20,894 nucleotides of DNA. Origin: JAKACA01 sp050010115. Its GTDB lineage: Bacteria; Actinomycetota; Acidimicrobiia; Acidimicrobiales; Bog-793. The position numbers and the translations under genes are program-made. The stretch covers positions 1 through 20,894 of the forward strand of contig JBEKLQ010000072.1 in the NCBI GenBank assembly GCA_050010115.1, read 5' to 3'. Shown here piece by piece: positions 14,410-20,894 of this stretch; within the stretch, counting starts at the first letter, position 1; each line of letters opens with the position of its first letter. The notes under the pieces are model-generated. The model was not told the DNA's origin and made no database searches. It saw only the letters and a program-made list of their open reading frames with translations.

Positions 14410-14550
14410 CTACGTTGACTGGGCACCGCCCCCTGCGCGACCGGAGCCGTCCAGCACATCGTGCAAGCCGCGTTCGACAACTCCGGCCACTCGCTGGCGG
14501 GTGAACCCCTCGATCACGTCCAGAGCGGCGTCAATCCCGTCGCGCGCGGG
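14410..14550 (-). pseudogene. Second unidentified C-terminal remnant
   Basis: The minus frame ends ARDGIDAALDVIEGF, TRQRVAGVVERGLHDVLDGS, GRAGGGAQST and a TAG at 14410. It has GC-rich third positions and a natural helix-forming composition, unlike the Ser/Thr/Arg/Pro-rich plus frames. The frame stays open to about 14607 but overlaps the start of the AcpH-like gene there, so only the part to about 14550 is credible. It may belong to the same lost gene as 14109-14249 or to another. Function unknown. Confidence 0.35.
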
Positions 14551-14583
14551 CGGGCGTAAGCCGGAGCGGCGGCCCGCACCGGC

Positions 14584-15237
14584 GTGAACTTCATCGCCCA
14601 CGTCCATGTCGCGCTCGCCGCGACCGGCTCCCGCCCTGACGACGCCGACGTTGCCTTCGGCGCGGCCCTGCCTGACCTGGCGTCAATGGCCGGGCTTCGC
14701 ATCGACCGGTCCGCGTTGCCGGAGGCGGTGCGAGAAGGCGTGGCGCTCCATCACCGGACCGACGCAGCGTTCCACTCGCTCCCCGAGTTCACGACAGGCA
14801 TGCGGCAGCTCCGCGAGCTGTTGAAGGCTCGAGGGCTGGCGGTCGGTCCCTCGCGGGCCGTCGGCCACGCGGGGTGGGAGCTGCTCCTCGATGGCTGCCT
14901 ATTGGATCGCTCTGGAATCGAGGAGCACTTCGCTCGCGTGCTGGAGCATGCTCCCGACGTGGCCGGGTCGGTCTCGCCCGCCGACCCGGACCGGTGGCGA
15001 GGGCTGGTCCGCGACATGCGATCAGACCGGTGGTGGCTCGGCTACCGCGACACGGAGCTCGTTGCCCGTCGCCTGCAGCGACTGCTGCGGGCTCGGCGCC
15101 ACCTCTCGTTCGACGTGGAGCAGATCCCGCTCGTCGCCGACGCGCTGGCGACGGCCAAACCGGGCGTGGACTTCGCCGCGGACCGCGTCATGCCTGCTGT
15201 GATCGCCATGCTGGCGCCGGACTATCGAGGTGGTTGA
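14584..15237 (+). CDS. AcpH-like (acyl carrier protein phosphodiesterase family) protein
   Basis: 217 residues starting with GTG (MNFIAHVHVALAATGSRPDD). The N-terminal MNF.AH.H.A and a GAALPDL block resemble the AcpH/DUF479 family, which removes the phosphopantetheine arm from acyl carrier protein through an HD-like metal site. Candidate ligands are His6/His8, D36 in ALPDL, the HHRTDAAFH motif near residue 57 and GHAGWELLLDGCLLD near 99. Similarity is in pattern only and the family is divergent, so another HD-type hydrolase is possible. No clear ribosome binding site lies directly upstream; a GGAG sits about 18 bases away. Single gene on the plus strand between minus-strand units. Confidence 0.68.
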   Translation: MNFIAHVHVALAATGSRPDDADVAFGAALPDLASMAGLRIDRSALPEAVREGVALHHRTDAAFHSLPEFTTGMRQLRELLKARGLAVGPSRAVGHAGWELLLDGCLLDRSGIEEHFARVLEHAPDVAGSVSPADPDRWRGLVRDMRSDRWWLGYRDTELVARRLQRLLRARRHLSFDVEQIPLVADALATAKPGVDFAADRVMPAVIAMLAPDYRGG

Positions 15238-15307
15238 GGCGATCGCCTCGCGCGCCTGCCGTGCTCGGGCGCGCCAGCGCAGCGCAGCTTTCCCGCTTCC
15301 TCTCCGG

Positions 15308-16342
15308 CTAGTTGCCGTAGTAGGCAGCGACGGCCTTGAACGACTCTTTTGGCTCCCAGGTCATGTCCGGGTAGGTCGTTCCATGGCTCGCCTCGTAGGT
15401 CTTCACCAGGCTGAGTGCCGACATGTCGAGGTCGTACTGGGCATTCTCGCTGTAGGGCGCTATGGGGTCGACGAAAGTGCAGACGAAGGCGCCATCGACG
15501 CCAGCAGCGTCGAGGACGGCGAGGGTCTCGGCGATCTCTCTGGCCTGCATCGCCTCGTCTCGGACATGGGACCCCTTCTTCAGCCGAGGACGGACGAACC
15601 TGCCCACGACACGGAGCTGGTGCAAGAATTGCGACCTGCTGTCCACGATGCCGAAGCCAAGGCTTCCAGAACCCTCCGCACCCTGGTAGGAGCGCATGCC
15701 GAACTCGGTGACGACAACGGGCTTCCCGAACACGAAGAACGGCTTGAGCAGCTCGACGTACCGATCCTTAATGCGTGCGTCTCGGTAGTGGTCCACGCCG
15801 ACGATGTCAAAGAGGCTCCAGTCCACCTGCTCGAACGGCAGCGAGGCATACGTCACCTGCCCGTGGAACGCCTTTCTCGCCGCATCGTTCGCCCGAGCCA
15901 GAAACGCCTTTAGCGGTTCGATGTAGTTGCCCGCCTCCACGTCGCGGAACAGGTTGGCGACTCGCTTGGTGATCGTTCTGCCGGGCACGATGCCCCTCAC
16001 GAAGAGCGTCGCCTCAGAGGCCACGCTGAACACGAGTCGTTCCGGCCAGCGTTGCCGCAGCCGTTCTGCCGCGGTGGCGGCTTCCGCGAGGTAGGCGAGC
16101 GTCCGTTCTTGGCTCTTGTTCCACAGCTCTGGCGACAGCCACACTTCAAGGCCTTGCTCGAGGGCATCCTGAGCAGCCCTCATGAGCCGTCCGATGTCTC
16201 GGCCACAGATCCGAACCGCGTTGCAGTGCAGGTCGTGCTTGATGATCTCTAACTCGCGGTGCACAACGTATGGATCGAAGACGGGACGCCAGTTCGTCCC
16301 GAGGACTCGCCCGACGTCGTAGCTCACCCCTCTTCGGTTCAC
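15308..16342 (-). CDS. TIM-barrel glycoside-hydrolase-like protein
   Basis: 344 residues. It opens GVSYDVGRVLGTNWRP and then alternates beta strands and helices typical of a (beta/alpha)8 barrel. HCNAVRICGRDIGRL is a beta-2-like strand and LEVWLSPELWNKS follows. VFSVASEATLF holds Glu110 and VVVTEFGMRSY holds Glu213. The two glutamates, about 100 residues apart at strand ends, fit acid/base and nucleophile of a clan GH-A enzyme. Close relatives occur in actinobacteria; I recall some labelled abortive infection protein, a name I cannot justify from sequence. No signal peptide, so probably cytoplasmic. The GTG start at 16342 has GGAG seven bases upstream. It lies 14 bases after the alpha/beta hydrolase stop, which suggests a two-gene operon. 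Confidence 0.75.
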   Translation of the reverse strand: MNRRGVSYDVGRVLGTNWRPVFDPYVVHRELEIIKHDLHCNAVRICGRDIGRLMRAAQDALEQGLEVWLSPELWNKSQERTLAYLAEAATAAERLRQRWPERLVFSVASEATLFVRGIVPGRTITKRVANLFRDVEAGNYIEPLKAFLARANDAARKAFHGQVTYASLPFEQVDWSLFDIVGVDHYRDARIKDRYVELLKPFFVFGKPVVVTEFGMRSYQGAEGSGSLGFGIVDSRSQFLHQLRVVGRFVRPRLKKGSHVRDEAMQAREIAETLAVLDAAGVDGAFVCTFVDPIAPYSENAQYDLDMSALSLVKTYEASHGTTYPDMTWEPKESFKAVAAYYGN

Positions 16343-16356
16343 TCAACAGCTCCGGA

Positions 16357-17238
16357 TCATGGTGTTCCCGATGACGCATCAAAGAAGGCGCGTAGCTCCG
16401 CCGCGACGAGTTCTGGTTTCCCCCCATTGTCCGCTGCGGTATGACCGACTCCTGGAAGCGTGACTCGGCAGGCGTGGGGCAGTACGACGCTGAGCCCGTC
16501 CAAGGCAGCGGTGAGGTTCCGGGCACTCTTCGCGCCACCGAGCAGGAGCAGCTCGCAGGGCAGCTCAGCAAACCGCTCCAGAGGACCCGCTGCGTCCATG
16601 ACAGTGCGCGCGTCGTAGTGCATCGTGGGGATGAGGTCGCGGGGAGACACCATCCCGGGTGGCACGGGCTTGCCATCGGTCTTCTGGATGACTCGGTTGA
16701 TTTCCCGGACGAGCACAAACCGAGGTACACAGCGGAGCGCAGTCCGGTCGGCGGTGCCCTTCATGATGGTGACCAGTGCCGCTGCAAGCTGACCTGCTTT
16801 GAGTTCGCGCTCGTAGCGGGGTACCCACAATGTCTGCGATACGCCATCGAACGACAGCGGTGGTTCGTACAGCGCGAGTTTGGTGATTCCCGAAAGTGAT
16901 CTGGCTGCCTCTATCGCGACGACTGCGCCGACGCTCAATCCGAACACGTTGTGGGCGTCTGTCTTTTGGAGGAGCACATCGAGGTCTTCAATCTCGGTGT
17001 GGAGACCGTGACCCTCGCTGTACGGCCCACTCAAGCCGCGACCGCGCCGGTCGGGGACATAGACGGTGAAGCGGTCACTCAGCGCAGTGGCCAGCTTCAC
17101 CAGGTTCTGCGATGCCTGCCCTCCGCCGTGCACAAGAACAGCCCCGGGACCGTCACCAAGTCGTCGGTACGCGATCGTCGTGCCGTCCCTCGAAGTGACC
17201 GTACCCGTTGCCTGTGCCGCTGGCGGCGTGATGCTCAT
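16357..17238 (-). CDS. Alpha/beta hydrolase
   Basis: 293 residues from the ATG at 17238. AVLVHGGGQASQNL (about 33-46) gives the oxyanion loop, PDRRGRGLSGP follows, and the nucleophile elbow HNVFGLSVGAVVAIE puts Ser102 at the centre of GxSxG. The C-terminal LPGVGHTAADN provides the likely catalytic histidine, with an acid probably in the LLLGGAKS region. No leader, so cytoplasmic. An in-frame ATG at 17295 would add 19 residues of DRTDETRL-type sequence not seen in the fold, so I prefer 17238. The upstream GAAACGAG is only a weak ribosome binding site. It is followed 14 bases later by the TIM-barrel gene. Substrate unknown. Confidence 0.85.
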   Translation of the reverse strand: MSITPPAAQATGTVTSRDGTTIAYRRLGDGPGAVLVHGGGQASQNLVKLATALSDRFTVYVPDRRGRGLSGPYSEGHGLHTEIEDLDVLLQKTDAHNVFGLSVGAVVAIEAARSLSGITKLALYEPPLSFDGVSQTLWVPRYERELKAGQLAAALVTIMKGTADRTALRCVPRFVLVREINRVIQKTDGKPVPPGMVSPRDLIPTMHYDARTVMDAAGPLERFAELPCELLLLGGAKSARNLTAALDGLSVVLPHACRVTLPGVGHTAADNGGKPELVAAELRAFFDASSGTP

Positions 17239-17364
17239 GAGTCTCGTTTCGTCGGTTCGATCACGGACTTCAACGAACCTCGTCACCCACAGCATGGCTC
17301 TGTGGTGGTGACACCGGCGAACACCGGACCGCGCCGGAGCCGGCGGACAGTATCTTTCTGGCTA
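17239..17364. other. Junction between the hydrolase gene and the GcvT remnant
   Basis: 126 bases between the divergent units. GcvT-like homology begins abruptly at about 17365. I see no promoter-like box or transposon end, so the deletion mechanism is not visible. Confidence 0.4.
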
Positions 17365-17748
17365 ACCGAGGCGGGGTTGGCGTTCACGATCGCGTGGGAC
17401 AAGCCCGCCGGGTTCGTCGGTCGCGAGGCGCTACTCGAGGCCAAGACACAGGGTGCCCCGTGCAACCGGGTCGTGAGCATCGTCGTCGACGATCCCGAGG
17501 TCGACCTGCACGGCAGTGAGCCGGTGCTTCTCGGCGGCCAGTTGGTCGGCCATGTGCGTGCCGCTGCGTTCGGTCACACTGGGTGGACTTGTGGGGCTCG
17601 CCCAGGTCACCCACCAGGACGGCCTCACCGGGGACTGGTTGAAGAACGGCGCCTTCACCGTGTGGACGCCGTTTGGCCGGTGCCGACCCGCCTGCAGATC
17701 GCACCGCCGTACGATCCGCAGGGACTGCGCATCCTCGAGGGGCACTGA
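17365..17748 (+). pseudogene. 5'-truncated, frameshifted GcvT-like aminomethyltransferase gene
   Basis: The frame begins with TEAGLAFTIAWDKPAGFVGR, the last third of GcvT/dimethylglycine-dehydrogenase-type folate-binding proteins. It continues with VVSIVVDDPEVDLHGSEPVL and LVGHVRAAAFGHT. The homology then moves one frame over at about 17580 (LGGLVGLAQVTHQDGLTGDW), and returns near 17670 (PVPTRLQIAPPYDPQGLRIL). Its stop TGA overlaps the OYE start as TGATG, which marks a once-coupled operon. The N-terminal two thirds, including the folate-site aspartate region, are gone, and two indels break the rest. It cannot make a normal enzyme. Proteins of this kind pass a methyl or methylene group from N-methylated amines to tetrahydrofolate. 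Confidence 0.75.
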
Positions 17749-19709
17749 TGGCCGACACCCGATTCCCGCACCTGTTCGCGCCGCTGCGCATCGGGCCGGT
17801 CGTGGCCCGCAACCGCATCGTGTCGTCCGGCCACGACACCGTAATGGCCGTCGACGGCAAGGTGACCGACCAACTCGTGGCGTACCAGGCGGCGCGTGCG
17901 CGGGGCGGCGTCGGTCTCATCGTGGTGCAGGTGGCCGGGGTGCACCCGTCGGCGCGCTACACCAGTCACGTCCTCATGGCCGACGACGACTCGTGCATCC
18001 CGGGTCTCACGCGTCTCGCCGAGACGGTCCACGAGCATGGCGCGCTCGTCTTCCAGCAGCTGTTCCACGACGGCCGCGAGCTCATGGAGTCCGAGGACGG
18101 CACGCTGCCGGTGGCGCTGGCGCCGTCGGCCGTGCCGAACGAGCGCTTCCACGTCATGCCCCGAGCTATGCCGGTCGCCCTGGTCCGCGAGATGGTGACC
18201 TGCTATGGCGCGTCCGCGGACCGGCTGCGACAGGCGGGCTTCGACGGCGTCGAGGTGGTCGCCTCGCACGGCTACCTCCCCGCGCAGTTCCTCAACCCGC
18301 GGACCAACTTACGCACCGACGAGTACGGCGGTGACCTCGACGGCCGACTCCGGTTCCTCCGCGAGGTGCTGACCGCCGTGCGGAAGGGAATCGGCTCGGA
18401 CCTGGCCGTCGGGCTGCGCATTTCAGTCGGCGAGGAGTCCGCCGAAGGGCTTACTCGCGACGAAGTGCTCGATGCGCTCGGCCGGCTCGACACCGACGGG
18501 TCGCTCGACTACGTGTCGGTCGTCGCCGGGACGTCGGCGACCCTGTCGGGCTCCGACCACATCGTGCCGCCCATGACGCGGCCGGTCGGCTACACCGCAC
18601 CGTTGGCAGCCCGTGCTAAGGCGGTCGTCTCGGTGCCAGTGATGGTGGCCGGGCGCATCAACCAGCCGCAGGACGCCGAGCTGATCCTCGCGCGCGGCGA
18701 TGCCGATGCCACGGTCATGACCCGGGCGCTCATCTGCGACCCCGAGATGCCGGTCAAGGCCGACGCCGGCCGACTCGACGAGATCCGTGCATGCATCGGC
18801 TGCAACCAGGCGTGCATCGGCCATTTCCACGCGGGCTACCCGATATCGTGCATCCTCCATCCCGAGACCGGCCGCGAGCTGACATACGGCATCCGCGCCA
18901 CGGCGACCTCGGCGAAGGACGTCGTCGTCGTGGGTGGCGGACCTGGTGGACTCAAGGCTGCGGCTGTCGCTGCCGAGCGGGGCCACCGTGTCACGCTGTT
19001 CGAGGCCGGTCGTCGGCTCGGGGGCCAGGTGCTGCTGGCGCAGGAGGTCCCGGGGCGGGCCGAGTTCGGGGGAGCTGTCACGAACCTGCAGGGCGAGGCC
19101 GAACGGGCCGGCGTGAAAGTGGTGCTCGGTACGGCGGTGGACGTGATCAACGAGCTCGCGCCGGACGTCGTCGTGGTCGCGACCGGCGCGCGGCCCAGGG
19201 TCCCGGACCTCGAGCTCCTCGACGACCCCGTCGTTCTCACGGCGTGGGAGGTCCTGCGCGGTGCGGAGCCGCCCCGGGGCCGGGTCGTCGTTGCCGACTG
19301 GCGGTCCGACTGGATAGGTCTGGGCGTCGCAACCCTGCTGGCGCAGCGCGGTCACCGGGTCACCCTCGGCGTCACCGGCTACCACGCCGGCCAGAGCCTG
19401 CAGCAGTACGTGCGCGACGACATGCTCGCCGAGGTCAGCCGACTTGGGATCCAGGTGCTGCCGCTGGTGCGTCTTTACGGCGCAGACCAGGACACCGTGT
19501 ACTTCCAGGATGTCCTCACCGGAGAGCCAGTCGTGGTCGACGACGTCGCGTCGCTCGTTCTCGCTCAGGGGCACACGTCGGTCGACGACCTCCTGCGCTC
19601 CCTCGAGCTGCACGACACCATCGAGGTTCGCGGAGTCGGCGACTGTCTCGCCCCTCGCACCGTGGAGGAAGCCGTGCTCGACGGCCTCCGTGTCGCGACA
19701 GCACTGTGA
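17748..19709 (+). CDS. Old-yellow-enzyme family FMN/4Fe-4S/FAD oxidoreductase
   Basis: 653 residues from the ATG at 17748, preceded by GAGGGG and overlapping the upstream stop. Residues 1-340 are an FMN TIM barrel: FAPLRIGPVVARNRIV, SHGYLPAQFLNPRTN then YGGDLDGRLRF, and VMVAGRINQPQDAELI. A 4Fe-4S site follows with Cys349, Cys352, Cys356 and Cys368 (C-x2-C-x3-C-x11-C). Residues about 390-653 form a two-dinucleotide-fold FAD/NAD(P)H domain starting VVVVGGGPGGLKAAAVAAERG. This is the architecture of 2,4-dienoyl-CoA reductase, trimethylamine dehydrogenase and N-methylproline demethylase. The GcvT-like neighbour makes an amine demethylase role more likely than fatty-acid reduction, but this is inference. 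The protein is intact while its partner is broken. Cytoplasmic. Confidence 0.92.
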   Translation: MADTRFPHLFAPLRIGPVVARNRIVSSGHDTVMAVDGKVTDQLVAYQAARARGGVGLIVVQVAGVHPSARYTSHVLMADDDSCIPGLTRLAETVHEHGALVFQQLFHDGRELMESEDGTLPVALAPSAVPNERFHVMPRAMPVALVREMVTCYGASADRLRQAGFDGVEVVASHGYLPAQFLNPRTNLRTDEYGGDLDGRLRFLREVLTAVRKGIGSDLAVGLRISVGEESAEGLTRDEVLDALGRLDTDGSLDYVSVVAGTSATLSGSDHIVPPMTRPVGYTAPLAARAKAVVSVPVMVAGRINQPQDAELILARGDADATVMTRALICDPEMPVKADAGRLDEIRACIGCNQACIGHFHAGYPISCILHPETGRELTYGIRATATSAKDVVVVGGGPGGLKAAAVAAERGHRVTLFEAGRRLGGQVLLAQEVPGRAEFGGAVTNLQGEAERAGVKVVLGTAVDVINELAPDVVVVATGARPRVPDLELLDDPVVLTAWEVLRGAEPPRGRVVVADWRSDWIGLGVATLLAQRGHRVTLGVTGYHAGQSLQQYVRDDMLAEVSRLGIQVLPLVRLYGADQDTVYFQDVLTGEPVVVDDVASLVLAQGHTSVDDLLRSLELHDTIEVRGVGDCLAPRTVEEAVLDGLRVATAL

Positions 19710-19831
19710 TGCGTGCCCTCGATTTGCCGGTCCCGTGGCTGACGGGACTTCAACGTCTCATTCGCGAGTCACCAGCGCACCTTTGTTGCGCCCGGCCTCA
19801 AGGCGCGGGAGCCGTCGTTCGACCGCGGTGA
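19709..19831 (+). CDS. Possible small ORF coupled to the OYE gene
   Basis: The ATG at 19709 overlaps the OYE stop as TGATG, the same arrangement as at the GcvT/OYE border. It encodes 40 residues (MRALDLPVPWLTGLQRLI, then RESPAHLCC and RPQGAGAVVRPR) and ends with TGA at 19829-19831. I recognise no family. The last part has an antisense-like composition, so it may be the start of a lost third operon gene that has since shifted frame. Confidence 0.3.
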   Translation: MRALDLPVPWLTGLQRLIRESPAHLCCARPQGAGAVVRPR

Positions 19832-19853
19832 GCCGGGGCGAACGGCCCGGCGT

Positions 19854-19891
19854 ACCTGGCGTGGCGGGCGCCCGCTACGGTGGAGCCAGGT
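19854..19891 (+). promoter_or_regulatory. Nested inverted repeats over the likely LacI-family gene promoter
   Basis: ACCTGGC (19854-19860) and GCCAGGT (19885-19891) are perfect inverted arms. Between them lies the perfect 12-bp palindrome GCGGGCGCCCGC (19864-19875), which has the central CG typical of LacI-family operators. It is directly followed by a -10-like TACGGT (19876-19881). The position 66-103 bases upstream of the regulator start suggests autoregulation, or regulation of the gene by another dimeric protein. No -35 is recognisable. Confidence 0.45.
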
Positions 19892-19956
19892 TTCGCGACG
19901 ACGGAGAGTTGCCGACGGGCGGTGCCGCGAGGACTCTCGAAGCGGAGGGAGGGCGC

Positions 19957-20894
19957 GTGCCAACAGCGAGAGTGACATTGAGGGAGGTTGCCGTCTTGGC
20001 CGGCGTGCACTCCGGCACGGCGTCCCGGGCGCTCAACGAGTCGACTCGCTCGCTCGTGAACGCCGACACCGTGCGTCGTGTTGCCGAAGCCGCAGCCACG
20101 CTCGGCTACCGACCGAACCACCTCGCCCGCAGCTTCAAGACCCAGCGGACGTTCTCCATCGGCGTGCTCATCCCCGATCTGAACAACCCTCTCTTCCCTC
20201 CCATAGTGCGGGGCATCGAGGACCGCCTCGCACTCGCCGGCTATATAGCGCTGCTCGGCAACACGGACAACGACGGCGAGCGCGAGCGGCGGATCTTCGC
20301 CGAGATGGAGGCGCGCCACGTCGACGGGCTCGTCCTCGCCACCGCTCGGCGGGACGACCCGACCCTCGTCGACGTCGCCCGGAACGGACCGCCGATCGTG
20401 CTCGTGAACCGCGTCGTTGAGGACCACGCTTTCTCCTCGGTCTCGGTCGACGACGGCGCCGGGATCCGCCTCGTCGTCGAGCACCTCCACTCGCTCGGCC
20501 ACCGGCGCATCGCATACGTCGGCGGACCCCAGGAGCTCTCGACGGGCTTCGGTCGCTACAAGGGCTTCCAGGCCTCCATGCGCGCATCGGGTCTCGGGAT
20601 CGACCGGAGGCTCGTGTCCTTGGCCTCGAGTTTCTCGATAGCCGAGGGCGACCGATGCGCGGCCGAGGTCCTGGCAACGCGCCCTCGCCCGACTGCGATC
20701 GTGGCGGCGAACGACATGCTCGCCCTAGGCTGCTACTCGGCCATCGAGGAGTGCGGCCTGCGCTGTCCTGACGACGTGTCACTAGTGGGCTTCAATGACA
20801 TGCCCTTCGTCGACCGGCTCACACCGCCGCTCACGACCGTGCGCATCCCGCACGCCGAGATCGGGGCACAAGCGGCCGGGCTCATCCTGGAACG
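19957..20894 (+). CDS. LacI-family transcriptional regulator (3' end beyond window)
   Basis: At least 312 residues; the window ends before the stop. It starts with GTG at 19957 after GGAGGGAGGG, a good ribosome binding site. The helix-turn-helix is TLREVAVLAGVHSGTASRAL (about 7-26), followed by LGYRPNHLARS, the hinge region. The periplasmic-binding-type effector domain follows: SIGVLIPDLNNPLFPPIVRG, RHVDGLVLATAR, RRIAYVGGPQE, PTAIVAANDMLALGC and VSLVGFNDMPFVDRLTPPLT. Such proteins bind sugars or related small molecules and repress nearby catabolic genes. Its place after the OYE operon makes that operon or its own promoter a candidate target. The -1 strand shows only shadow frames here. Confidence 0.9.
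   Translation, partial: MPTARVTLREVAVLAGVHSGTASRALNESTRSLVNADTVRRVAEAAATLGYRPNHLARSFKTQRTFSIGVLIPDLNNPLFPPIVRGIEDRLALAGYIALLGNTDNDGERERRIFAEMEARHVDGLVLATARRDDPTLVDVARNGPPIVLVNRVVEDHAFSSVSVDDGAGIRLVVEHLHSLGHRRIAYVGGPQELSTGFGRYKGFQASMRASGLGIDRRLVSLASSFSIAEGDRCAAEVLATRPRPTAIVAANDMLALGCYSAIEECGLRCPDDVSLVGFNDMPFVDRLTPPLTTVRIPHAEIGAQAAGLILE

Noticed and set aside
15230..15913. 227-residue plus-strand open frame
   Set aside because: Antisense to the TIM-barrel gene, without independent start signal or family match.
18423..19613. 396-residue minus-strand open frame
   Set aside because: It lies antisense inside the OYE gene, is rich in Arg/Asp/His as GC-rich antisense frames are, and shows no domain motif.

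Overview
The window reads as chromosomal DNA from a high-GC actinomycete-like bacterium. The basis is GC-rich codon use and gene families that are common in Actinomycetota: an AAA ATPase with the NPYxPGAG N-terminus, DUF5995, a CocE hydrolase with an N-terminal extension, and GcvT/old-yellow-enzyme pairs. Several start codons also carry a -10-like hexamer at the distance expected for leaderless mRNA. A member of Acidimicrobiia or a similar soil lineage is my guess; the sequence does not prove it. I see no tRNA, rRNA, CRISPR array or intact mobile element.

Layout. 1-373 has no convincing gene apart from a 22-residue ORF with a good ribosome binding site and an 18-bp perfect palindrome. 374-2608 holds a divergent pair: an AAA ATPase (-) and a short-chain dehydrogenase (+) that lacks the usual catalytic lysine. 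2609-4450 is a scar zone with an ABC permease tail, two ISL3-type transposase remnants that share a 44-nt block, an intact DUF1801 gene and small fragments. 4595-6366 holds DUF5995, a Dabb-family protein and two broken Ig-like surface-protein remnants. 6661-10680 holds a large CocE/NonD hydrolase, a degraded recombinase helix-turn-helix remnant and a secreted Asp-box protein. 10819-12370 is a second graveyard with a WapI-like remnant, an alpha/beta hydrolase broken by a stop and a frameshift, and the first residues of an ABC ATPase. 12380-17238 holds a ThDP enzyme, an AcpH-like phosphodiesterase homologue, a TIM-barrel glycosidase-like protein and an alpha/beta hydrolase. 17365-20894 holds a broken GcvT-like tail overlapping an intact FMN/4Fe-4S/FAD old-yellow-enzyme reductase, a small coupled ORF and a LacI-family regulator cut by the window end.

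How the genes fit together. The clearest functional unit is at the right end. The GcvT-like folate-binding tail and the OYE-family flavoprotein overlap as TGATG and were probably once a demethylation/oxidation module for an N-methylated compound. The GcvT part is now truncated and frameshifted, so the pathway may be dead or rewired. A LacI regulator follows on the same strand, with a nested inverted repeat over its likely promoter. The other intact genes are mostly single-gene units with catabolic or hydrolytic roles, and the 16342-17238 pair is a likely two-gene operon.

I did not recognise a complete novel defence, toxin or mobile system. The strongest unusual signals are the recurrent leaderless-type promoters, the very high density of gene remnants (true decay, or indel errors in the assembly), the SDR with YxxxG, and the nested operator in front of the LacI gene.
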